Assembly: GCA_903892365.1 (NCBI GenBank)
Contig: CAITIF010000190.1
Span: 1-7,714 of the forward strand
Length of the DNA: 7,714 nt
Direction of reading: 5' to 3'
From: an uncultured Pirellula sp.
GTDB lineage: Bacteria; Planctomycetota; Planctomycetia; Pirellulales; Pirellulaceae
The notes below the pieces were generated by a model. That model had not been told where the DNA came from. It saw only the letters and a list, made by a program, of their open reading frames with translations, and ran no database searches. Position numbers and translations under genes: made by a program. Shown here piece by piece: positions 1 through 5,999 of this stretch. Each line of letters begins with the position of its first letter. Position 1 is the first letter of the stretch.

Positions 1-851
1 ACCGAGCCCTCGTTAGCAATGTGCCGAACCGAATCAACTCGGACCTTTGTGCCGCGCCCCGCGGGCCCCGTCAGGTCCTCCTGCAAAGGTCGACGACCGC
101 CCCAATTGCTCACAAACGCTTTCGTGCCATGAATCACGACATCATAAGGTGCAACGCCTACAGGAAACTGACGCAGCACTTTTCCACTGGGAAGCTCTAT
201 TTCAAGAAGGGTGTTCGAGAGGTTGCCGCACACCAACAACTTCTGCGAGGCCCCATCGATTGCCAAGCCACTGGGGATCTCTTGCTTTCGCCGCGGCGCG
301 TTGGCATCGGGAAGCGGAATTGTATGCGACGGCGAAACAGATCCTGCTTGATCCACCGCAAAAACTTTGATGCTACCGTTCACGTTACTAACGAAGATCT
401 GTTTGGAATCGGGCGAGAAAACCAGCCCGGTGAAGCTAACCAATGCTGTGGCGTCGGGCTTCAAGTTGTTTTCCGATACGTTGGTAGGTTCGGAGAGTTG
501 GTCTTTGGATGGGAAATCCACGGTTTGCGCTACCTTCATCGTTTCGTTATCGATAACGATCAGCTTGTTCGTTTTGCCTGATGTAATCATCTGGCGTCCG
601 TCAGGCGACATTACCAAAACTTGAGGCCTCATCCCTGGAAGATCGACACGTTCCCCAGCCGAAGTCAGTGTCTGATTGAGCGAAGATTCTTCCGGAGAGT
701 TTTCGCCGGCACTCCCTCGAGTATCCGCCTGTTGCGGGGCTGAAATCGCAAAGCCACAACTGAAAATCCAGACAACACTTGGTAAAAACAACGCTCCGAA
801 GATAGCCTGAGCGAAAATTCTTTGGACGCATATTTGAGGAAGGATAATCAA
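1..851 (-). CDS. Secreted YncE-like beta-propeller protein, N-terminal part (runs off left edge)
   Basis: The minus strand is open from a stop at about 876 to the window edge, giving 283 full codons. The only usual start codon before the propeller that keeps a leader peptide is TTG at 851; no clear Shine-Dalgarno precedes it. Residues 11-38 are an Arg followed by a long hydrophobic stretch ending AISA, a likely Sec signal peptide, then a Ser/Glu-rich linker (44-66). From residue 70 come YncE/YVTN-type propeller strands: VLVMSPDGRQ (78-87), TNKLIVID (94-101), GLVFSPDSKQIFVSN (142-156), GLAID (195-199), LLVCGNLSNTLLEIEL (205-220). Then VSNWGGRRP (247-255), TGPAGRGT (261-268) and VRHIANEGS (275-283), as I remember them from planctomycete YncE proteins, some fused to a C-terminal phosphoesterase. 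Such a domain would lie outside the window. Export and the propeller fold are well supported; the substrate is unknown. A plus-strand ORF covering 21-581 is its antisense shadow. Confidence 0.85.
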   Translation of the reverse strand, partial: MIILPQICVQRIFAQAIFGALFLPSVVWIFSCGFAISAPQQADTRGSAGENSPEESSLNQTLTSAGERVDLPGMRPQVLVMSPDGRQMITSGKTNKLIVIDNETMKVAQTVDFPSKDQLSEPTNVSENNLKPDATALVSFTGLVFSPDSKQIFVSNVNGSIKVFAVDQAGSVSPSHTIPLPDANAPRRKQEIPSGLAIDGASQKLLVCGNLSNTLLEIELPSGKVLRQFPVGVAPYDVVIHGTKAFVSNWGGRRPLQEDLTGPAGRGTKVRVDSVRHIANEGS

Positions 852-1129
852 GGTAGTTGATGCTTTCTTGGGGTTTTACGTCTTGGAGGCACAAGTGAAG
901 GAATGAAGTGATTAATTCAGAACGGATTCGAATTCGTGGCTAACGGCGGATGGACTCGCATTGCACGCAGGTCTGCGGTAATTCAGTTTGGATTGAGGAG
1001 GTAGGGATTGGGCAAGCTATCACGGCTTCCATTGTGGGAGCGATCAACCGCTATAACAAGCAGAGTTTTTCCTGCCCCCTTTCTGAACTTTCGACAAGGG
1101 GGATAAACCAAGATCTCTGTTAATTTTTC

Positions 1130-1157
1130 TTGACTTTGGATGCTAAGTGCTAATAAT
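1130..1157 (+). promoter_or_regulatory. Putative sigma-70 promoter for the 75-residue protein
   Basis: TTGACT (1130-1135) matches the -35 consensus at five of six positions. It is followed after 16 nt by AATAAT (1152-1157). A TGC just before the -10 (1148-1150) gives the extended -10 reading TGCTAATAAT. Transcription would begin near 1163, leaving a leader of about 180 nt before the ATG at 1343. It is the best promoter-like match in the intergenic region. No operator is evident. Confidence 0.45.
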
Positions 1158-1187
1158 CGTGTGCACAAGTCAGTTCAGGTTCTTGGA

Positions 1188-1208
1188 TTGCGGCGTTTCA
1201 GGCCGCAA
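1188..1208 (+). other. Leader hairpin upstream of the 75-residue protein
   Basis: TTGCGGC (1188-1194) and GCCGCAA (1202-1208) are perfect inverted repeats, giving a 7-bp GC-rich stem with a 7-nt loop (GTTTCAG). It lies about 25 nt after the predicted transcription start. No U-tract follows, so it is not an intrinsic terminator. It could protect the 5' end of the mRNA or be part of a larger structured leader. I do not recognise a known riboswitch class. Confidence 0.35.
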
Positions 1209-1342
1209 GTCGTTGTGTTTGAGTCACTCGATTTTTACTGATCCGATTTCCGACGTGACAGCGATTATACCCAGCCGATTCGGGCGGATGTTGGTGGCGG
1301 CATCCAGTCGACGGAATTCACAAATTGGAGGGCGACGAATTA

Positions 1343-1570
1343 ATGAGTAATCTTTGCAAGAACGTTTTTGAAGCGATTTTGAAGTACGGACACGATGAAG
1401 ACTTCGATCCAGTTGTTGACAACAAGTTTCTCCCAACCGATGCCCCGGCAGGTTCGCAAGAAAAAATTGAAGTCTTGCGCAAACGGGTAGAACTTGGTCA
1501 GCCATTGTGGCACAACGATGATCGAGTTGATTACAGCGGTCTTACTGGCGCAATTCGCCCTCGGGAGTAA
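1343..1570 (+). CDS. Small hypothetical protein, 75 residues
   Basis: ATG at 1343 is chosen because GGAGGG (1327-1332) lies 10 nt upstream as a Shine-Dalgarno; a TTG at 1325 in the same frame would overlap that site. The protein is soluble with no signal peptide or membrane segment. Its N-terminal half is acidic and aromatic (KYGHDEDFDP, 15-24). The middle has a helix-like KIEVLRKRVELG, and the C-terminus is a compact hydrophilic block, PLWHNDDRVDYSGLTG, then AIRPRE. The single Cys (position 5) and two His do not form a metal motif. I do not recognise the family. It has its own promoter and strong terminator, so it is probably monocistronic and well expressed. The conserved-looking tail suggests a lineage-specific housekeeping or regulatory protein, but that is inference. 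Confidence 0.8.
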   Translation: MSNLCKNVFEAILKYGHDEDFDPVVDNKFLPTDAPAGSQEKIEVLRKRVELGQPLWHNDDRVDYSGLTGAIRPRE

Positions 1571-1610
1571 GTTACTCCGTCCAAACCGTTCTCAATCTAA
1601 AAAGTTCGCG

Positions 1611-1639
1611 AAGGCCTGAGTTGACTCAGGCCTTTTTTT
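1611..1639 (+). terminator. Intrinsic terminator after the 75-residue protein
   Basis: AAGGCCTGAG (1611-1620) and CTCAGGCCTT (1625-1634) form a perfect 10-bp stem with a TTGA tetraloop, followed directly by a T-run to 1639. It lies 40 nt after the stop codon of the small gene and closes that unit before the sigma factor gene. The sigma frame can be read upstream into this terminator (a TTG at 1621), which argues that the true sigma start is further downstream. Confidence 0.93.
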
Positions 1640-1690
1640 ATCTATTTGAGGCAACTTTTGCTCCCCCACATCTACCGACGCATGACACTG

Positions 1691-1699
1691 TGTTAAAAT
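1691..1699 (+). promoter_or_regulatory. Possible extended -10 element for the sigma-kinase operon
   Basis: TGTTAAAAT fits the extended -10 pattern (TG, one base, then TAAAAT). It lies between the upstream terminator and the sigma gene, about 66 nt before the TTG start. No good -35 sits at the usual distance, which is tolerable for extended -10 promoters. An ECF-type autoregulated promoter is also possible but its motif cannot be recognised here. Confidence 0.3.
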
Positions 1700-1750
1700 C
1701 TTGTCGGTCGCCTTTGAATGGTACGTGGTTGACCGATACCGATGTCATCA

Positions 1751-1767
1751 AAGGAGCTATCTTCTTG
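1751..1767 (+). promoter_or_regulatory. Ribosome binding site fixing a TTG start for the sigma factor
   Basis: AAGGAG (1751-1756) stands 8 nt before TTG (1765-1767). The longer frame reaching back to 1621 has no such site, begins inside the terminator, and would add about 48 residues not expected in this sigma family. Confidence 0.75.
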
Positions 1768-2298
1768 TCCGAATCAAACAGTGCTGATGCACTTGCAAAT
1801 GAGACCTACGAGCACATGAAGCGTCTCGCTGCTAGTTTCTTGCAAATGGAAATGACTACGGTATCCCTGAGCCCAACGGTTCTGGTTCATGAAGCCTACA
1901 TGAAGCTATCGAAACAGTCTCAGGATAGCTTCACAGGGCGGGGTCATTTCTTGGCTCTTGCAGCAACCATGATGCGTCGAATTTTGGTAGATCATGCTCG
2001 AGCCCGAAATCGAATCAAACGAGGCGGAGATCGCGTTCGAGTCGTATTCGATGAAGAGACCACGCTTTCGTCTTCCAAAGATGGAGATGTTTTGGCTCTG
2101 GAAGAAGCTTTGCAAGAACTGCAGATTCTTGACCCAAGGCAGGCGAAGATTGTCGAAATGCGTTTTTTCGGTGGCATGACCGTACCTGAAGTTGCCGAAG
2201 TCTTGGGACTTTCAACCAGAACGATCGAAGGAGAATGGAAAATGTGTCGGGCATGGTTGCGTAAAAAACTAGAGGACAATTTCCATAGTGGATCCTGA
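1765..2298 (+). CDS. ECF-type RNA polymerase sigma factor, kinase-associated (planctomycete type)
   Basis: The 177-residue protein has the two usual ECF domains. Region 2 spans about 12-85: the block SLSPTVLVHEAYMKL (34-48), then GHFLALAATMMRRILVDHARARNR (60-83), the core- and -10-binding helices. Region 4 spans about 109-169: LDPRQAKIVEMRFFGGMT (122-139) and a helix-turn-helix, VPEVAEVLGLSTRTIEGEW (140-158), for -35 recognition. This pattern belongs to the ECF family common in planctomycetes (compare TIGR02999). No anti-sigma gene is next to it; instead the 3' end overlaps the kinase start by 11 nt (GTG at 2288, TGA at 2296-2298), so the pair is probably translationally coupled. The acidic DAED-like motif usual in region 2.2 is absent and replaced by S34, S36 and T38, suggesting activation by phosphorylation (inference). 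Function is confident; regulon unknown. Confidence 0.93.
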   Translation: MSESNSADALANETYEHMKRLAASFLQMEMTTVSLSPTVLVHEAYMKLSKQSQDSFTGRGHFLALAATMMRRILVDHARARNRIKRGGDRVRVVFDEETTLSSSKDGDVLALEEALQELQILDPRQAKIVEMRFFGGMTVPEVAEVLGLSTRTIEGEWKMCRAWLRKKLEDNFHSGS

Positions 2299-4651
2299 GC
2301 TATACGCAAAAGCCAAAGAGCTTTTCATCGAGCTTGTTGAGAAGTCTCCTAAGGAACGCGAAAAAACTTTGAAGGGCTTAGAAGCAGAGCAACCTGAACT
2401 TGCTCGAACCGTTCGCGACCTTCTGGCATCGCATGTTAGTCGCACTTTGTTTTCAGGAGCAACTGGAAAAGCGTCCGATACAACGACTCAAAGCAAGAGT
2501 ATTTCTACGATCGGAATTAGACGAATCAGCTCTAATTTGGTTGGGGGCACTCTTCCGATCTTGCTGGCGGTGGCCGCAACTCTCTTGCTTTATGGCTTCA
2601 GCGCCTATCTCCATTTGGAACTGAACAAGCAAACTCGCGATGAAACTAAAGTTGGCCTTGAATCCATGGCCGAACAGAAAGCCGTCCTCTTGGTTCAATG
2701 GGTTCGAGGAAACGAGCTTCGATTGGATGATTGGGGAAAACAACGCGAACTTCAACTGTGCGTCCAAAGCCTAAACACGCGACTTCAAGACCCCAACACC
2801 AAGCCGAAAGATCGAAAAGAATCGCTAGCAACTGCATCGGAGCATGCAACGATCATGCGATTTCTTGACAATCTCGTTCAGAATCGCTCAGCGGCGTCAA
2901 GAAATAAAAGCAACCAGACTGAACCAGCATTGTCCGATCTGAAGTTCGCCATTTGGAATCGTTCCATGATTTTGATTTCCGATTGGCAATACGAAAACCC
3001 AGATGTGGATCTGGGAGGGATCGCGACGCCCATCGGCGCCAGCTTTTTGATGCAAGCCTTCGACACTCAGAAAACGACAGTAGAACTTCCGCGACCAACT
3101 GCTGACACGATCTCCAAGGAATACCCCTTGGAAGCAAATGGACAGTACTTAATGTTCTTTGTCCCAATATTCTCTCCACAGGACCCTTCGGAAGTGATGG
3201 CGGTCATGATGGTCCGGAGCGAATTGCTTCTGGCCGATCTTCAGGCACTCATTAGCGCTTCGGTTCACAGCGAGAGCAACTGCTACCTACTGGACGATCG
3301 TGGTTCCATTGCCACTCATGCTCGCGATTTAGACCAATTAAAAAAGCTTCCGGTCTTCGCCGAAAATCGTATGGTTCATGGTGCTCATGTGATGGAAGCT
3401 CGCGACCCTGGCGGTGACTTGCTTGCTGGTTTTGTTCCTGGTTCTGCTCAGGATGAATGGGCATGGACCAAGCCGGGAAAGACCGTTTCGCTCGCCAAAA
3501 ACGGAAGCGACATGGAAGGGTATCGCGACTATCGCGGCAAAAACGTGGTTGGCGCCTGGCACTGGATCGAACCGCTCCAACGTCTGCTGGTGCTGGAATT
3601 ACCAAAAGAAACGGCCTACAAAACGCTGGGTTTTATTGACCGTGCCTTTCGAATCGTATACGGCATCCCGCTTGCAGTTGCACTTGTTCTGGGCCTGCTT
3701 TCGCTTCAACGGTCGTTCAGCAAAATGGATCTGACCAACAAGGCCATCGGAGCGTACAAATTGAAAGAGAAGATTGGGGAAGGTGGGCTTGGTATTGTCT
3801 ATAAGGCAGAACATTTACTGCTTGGCAGAACCGCTGCGATCAAGCTGATCAAGGAACCGTTTGCTAATGCTGGAGCCATGCGTCGTTTTGAACGCGAAGT
3901 ACGCTTGGCAGCAAGGCTTAGCCATCCCAACACGGTTAGCATTTACGATTTCGGTGTTTCAACCAACGGATTGCCCTACTGCGCCATGGAGTTAGTCGAA
4001 GGAGTCAACTTGGCCTACTTCATTGGCTATGACTCTTCCATTTCCGCCGACAGATGCATTTGGATTCTTCGGCAGATTTGTGGAGCCATCGAAGAAGCTC
4101 ATGAATCAGGACTCATCCATCGCGACATCAAGCCACAGAACATCATGGTTTGCCAGCGCGGTCAGTTATGCGATCTCGTCAAGGTCGTTGACTTTGGCCT
4201 TGCAAAAACAATGGCAGATAACGTCTCACGCGATGTCACCGCAACCCGAGTGCTGATCGGAACCCCAGGCTTTATTGCCCCTGAGCGACTTGAAACCCCG
4301 TGGATCGCGGATCCAAGAATCGATATCTTTGCCTTCGGAGTTCTTGGGGTGTACCTTCTTTCTGGCAAGGTTCCTGTTCTCGGTGCAACGCACCAATCGC
4401 TCTTGCAGCAATTGCAACTCGGTAGGTTTCGTGATCTCTGTACAGACAAGTATTTCAGTAGTCTCGTAGCGTTGCTGGCCAGCTGCATGGCACCAGACCC
4501 GGTCGACCGCCCTCGGTCCATGAGCGAAGTTGGCACACGCCTGGAATCGATTGCATCATTCCTTCCCTGGAACGAGAATCTTGCCGAACGTTGGTGGCGA
4601 GACAACGGAAACGATCTGCTTGCCTTTTCTCGAACTCAGCAAATTCGCTAG
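2288..4651 (+). CDS. Transmembrane Ser/Thr protein kinase with Cache-like periplasmic sensor
   Basis: GTG at 2288 gives 787 residues beginning MDPELYAKAKELF, the short N-terminal segment typical of kinases next to planctomycete ECF factors. GAGG (2272-2275) may help initiation. Order: cytoplasmic 1-80; TM1 about 84-108 (after RR at 78-79); extracytoplasmic about 110-450; TM2 about 455-473; Hanks-type kinase about 490-757. The outer part looks like a double-Cache sensor: YLLDDRGSIATHARD (333-347) and GYRDYRGKNVVGAWHW (411-426), a motif I associate with planctomycete Cache kinases. The kinase has all key residues: Gly loop GEGGLG (497-502), ATP Lys K519, helix-C Glu E537, HRDIKPQN (611-618, catalytic D613), DFG (635-637), APE (664-666), R741. 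T651, T653 and T659 are candidate activation-loop phosphosites. It probably phosphorylates the overlapping sigma factor in response to a periplasmic small molecule (inference). The kinase call is firm, Cache likely, ligand unknown. Confidence 0.95.
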   Translation: MDPELYAKAKELFIELVEKSPKEREKTLKGLEAEQPELARTVRDLLASHVSRTLFSGATGKASDTTTQSKSISTIGIRRISSNLVGGTLPILLAVAATLLLYGFSAYLHLELNKQTRDETKVGLESMAEQKAVLLVQWVRGNELRLDDWGKQRELQLCVQSLNTRLQDPNTKPKDRKESLATASEHATIMRFLDNLVQNRSAASRNKSNQTEPALSDLKFAIWNRSMILISDWQYENPDVDLGGIATPIGASFLMQAFDTQKTTVELPRPTADTISKEYPLEANGQYLMFFVPIFSPQDPSEVMAVMMVRSELLLADLQALISASVHSESNCYLLDDRGSIATHARDLDQLKKLPVFAENRMVHGAHVMEARDPGGDLLAGFVPGSAQDEWAWTKPGKTVSLAKNGSDMEGYRDYRGKNVVGAWHWIEPLQRLLVLELPKETAYKTLGFIDRAFRIVYGIPLAVALVLGLLSLQRSFSKMDLTNKAIGAYKLKEKIGEGGLGIVYKAEHLLLGRTAAIKLIKEPFANAGAMRRFEREVRLAARLSHPNTVSIYDFGVSTNGLPYCAMELVEGVNLAYFIGYDSSISADRCIWILRQICGAIEEAHESGLIHRDIKPQNIMVCQRGQLCDLVKVVDFGLAKTMADNVSRDVTATRVLIGTPGFIAPERLETPWIADPRIDIFAFGVLGVYLLSGKVPVLGATHQSLLQQLQLGRFRDLCTDKYFSSLVALLASCMAPDPVDRPRSMSEVGTRLESIASFLPWNENLAERWWRDNGNDLLAFSRTQQIR

Positions 4652-4652
4652 C

Positions 4653-4665
4653 GTGGATCATCCAC
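4653..4665 (+). repeat. Short perfect palindrome after the kinase stop codon
   Basis: GTGGATCATCCAC is a 13-nt inverted repeat starting 2 nt after the TAG at 4649-4651. As RNA it could form a 5-bp stem with a 3-nt loop. No T-run follows, so it is not a normal terminator. It could be a small operator, an mRNA processing or stability element, or chance. Confidence 0.35.
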
Positions 4666-4678
4666 AAAATATACATCC

Positions 4679-5791
4679 ATGAACGCGACCACAGTGTCTC
4701 GCCTAACATCCTTCGCACCAGCGGCCATATCAGTTCTAGCGATTGAAGGCCCTCGAACTCTCGAGTTCATATCAAAATGCTGGCAACCTAACCAAGGCTC
4801 TTCGGTGCTGCCAACGAATCGCATCCGATTTGGCTTTACCAAAGCAACAGATAACCAGCCACGTTTCGGGTGCAATGAGTCTATCGTCGTATGCCGCACG
4901 AACCATGAGCGTGTGGAGTTGCACTGTCATGGTGGCAAGCAAGCCTCTGAGAAAATCTTGGAAACTCTGTCTTCTCTGGGGGCCATGGTGATCCCATGGA
5001 ACCAAGAGCCCTGTTTGTTGGCTCGCGATCCGATAGAACAAGAAGCAATGGAAGATCTTGTCCATGCCAACAGCATTCGATCGACGGCAATATTGCTAGA
5101 TCAAATGCGTGGAGCTTTATCAAGGGAGCTGAAGAGAATTGAGCAACTGAATGCGAATGGGAAGCTACAGGAAGCTGTCGACTGCATTTTGCAATTACGA
5201 CAAAGATTTGCAATCGGTAAGCACTTGATCCATCCTTGGAGCGTCGTACTAGCCGGCCCGCCCAATGTTGGCAAAAGCAGCTTGCTCAATCGAATGCTCG
5301 GCTACGACCGCGCTATTGTTCACGAGCAAGCAGGCACCACTCGCGACTCATTGATGGAGCGGACCAGCTTCGACGGATGGCCGATCGATTTGACAGACGG
5401 CGCAGGTGTACGACTAGCTAGCGAAGCCTCCGACCCCATCGAAATCGCTGGAATAGACCTTACACTTCAAAAAGCAAGAGAAGCGGATTGCGTCCTATTG
5501 ATGGTAGACCCCTTTTCAGGCTGGACAAATTCTCACGACCGAATCTATCAAGAAACCCAAGGGAAACGAATTTTGGTCCGCTCCAAAGCGGATTTGCAAA
5601 AAGCCACCTCGGTCCCGCCTAGCCTTCTGTTTGACGCACAAGTTGAAACAAGCGTCATGACGGGGGAGGGAATATTAGAATTGCAATCTGCAATCGTGGC
5701 CGCTTTGGTACCCGAGGCGCCTGATTCGGGAATCGCCATTCCATTTCGAACACGCCACATCGAATTACTGAACCGGCTAATAGGCCTCTAA
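4679..5791 (+). CDS. Divergent MnmE/TrmE-like GTPase lacking the C-terminal Cys motif
   Basis: The 370-residue protein starts at ATG 4679, 27 nt after the kinase, without a clear Shine-Dalgarno, and is probably in the same operon. Residues 1-110 resemble the MnmE N-terminal folate-binding domain (AISVLAIEGP, 16-25; VELHCHGG, 79-86). A helical part (115-180) follows, then the G domain. G1 is GPPNVGKS (193-200), with the Asn that in MnmE coordinates K+; the G2/K-loop is AGTTRD (218-223); G3 is DGAG (240-243) instead of DTAG; G4 is SKAD (302-305) instead of NKxD; a G5-like SVMTGEG lies at 325-331. E. coli MnmE has about 450 residues and ends in a CxGK motif whose Cys is needed for tRNA U34 modification. 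This protein ends about 40 residues after G5 and lacks that motif, and the GEFTxRAF block after the first domain is not visible. It may be the lineage's MnmE with altered chemistry, or a repurposed paralogue. The GTPase call is firm; the tRNA role is uncertain. Confidence 0.85.
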   Translation: MNATTVSRLTSFAPAAISVLAIEGPRTLEFISKCWQPNQGSSVLPTNRIRFGFTKATDNQPRFGCNESIVVCRTNHERVELHCHGGKQASEKILETLSSLGAMVIPWNQEPCLLARDPIEQEAMEDLVHANSIRSTAILLDQMRGALSRELKRIEQLNANGKLQEAVDCILQLRQRFAIGKHLIHPWSVVLAGPPNVGKSSLLNRMLGYDRAIVHEQAGTTRDSLMERTSFDGWPIDLTDGAGVRLASEASDPIEIAGIDLTLQKAREADCVLLMVDPFSGWTNSHDRIYQETQGKRILVRSKADLQKATSVPPSLLFDAQVETSVMTGEGILELQSAIVAALVPEAPDSGIAIPFRTRHIELLNRLIGL

Positions 5792-5999
5792 AAGGCTGTG
5801 CTACCCCGCTGACAACCGCCAAAGCAGTTTAGGCATCCATTTCAAAGCACAACCGCTGGTATCTATATCAGAATTATTGGCATTCTTCCGAAACTATCGC
5901 GGGTTGTCGGTGTTGAAGCAAACACTTGCGGAAAGCACAAAGGGATGAAATCCGATTTCGTTTTCCATTCCACACATCCCCGAATCTGAACATGCGCCC
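5792..5999. other. Intergenic region before the VCBS lipoprotein gene
   Basis: These 208 nt contain no ORF of note and no clear intrinsic terminator. GGCTGTGCT (5794-5802) and AGCACAACC (5846-5854) could pair apart from one mismatch, but the 43-nt loop and missing T-run make this weak. No Shine-Dalgarno precedes the ATG at 6000, and no convincing promoter pair was found. Confidence 0.4.

Larger units (their letters stand above)
852..1342. other. Divergent intergenic region with promoter and long leader
   Basis: This 491-nt stretch separates the minus-strand propeller gene from the plus-strand 75-residue gene. The right part holds a plausible sigma-70 promoter and a leader of about 180 nt with a small hairpin, listed separately. 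In the left part (852-1129) I see no convincing gene, terminator or strong minus-strand promoter. Short frames here (for example minus 983-1168 and plus 1147-1350) have no recognisable protein character. The promoter of the propeller gene must lie here but could not be pinned down. Confidence 0.6.

Noticed and set aside
21..581. A 186-codon plus-strand ORF at the left edge
   Set aside because: It is rich in Arg, Cys and His with no domain character, while the opposite strand reads as a clear YncE-type propeller with repeated SPDG/SPDS motifs. It is an antisense shadow.
601..894. A 97-codon minus-strand ORF containing an ATG near the start of the propeller gene
   Set aside because: It is out of frame with the propeller; the propeller frame carries the signal peptide and runs on continuously, so this ORF is a shadow.
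921..940. TTCGAAT-containing sequence resembling a tRNA T-loop
   Set aside because: The flanking bases do not form the required 5-bp T-stem and no other tRNA arms are present.
995..1106. GAGGAGGT followed by a TTG-initiated 32-codon ORF (1008-1106)
   Set aside because: The Shine-Dalgarno is good, but the peptide shows no recognisable feature, uses a rare start and has no clear promoter. It may be chance.
1264..1269. TATAAT on the minus strand as a promoter for the propeller gene
   Set aside because: No -35-like element lies at the proper distance upstream, and it is more than 400 nt from the TTG start.
1621..1764. Upstream extension of the sigma factor to a TTG at 1621
   Set aside because: It would start inside the intrinsic terminator, has no Shine-Dalgarno and adds sequence not typical of the family. 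TTG at 1765 has AAGGAG at the right distance.
4162..4605. A 147-codon minus-strand ORF inside the kinase gene
   Set aside because: It lies wholly opposite the kinase catalytic domain, whose motifs are unambiguous; the ORF is Arg/Ser-rich noise.
5794..5854. Imperfect inverted repeat after the GTPase gene as a possible terminator
   Set aside because: The loop is 43 nt long, the stem has a mismatch and no T-run follows.
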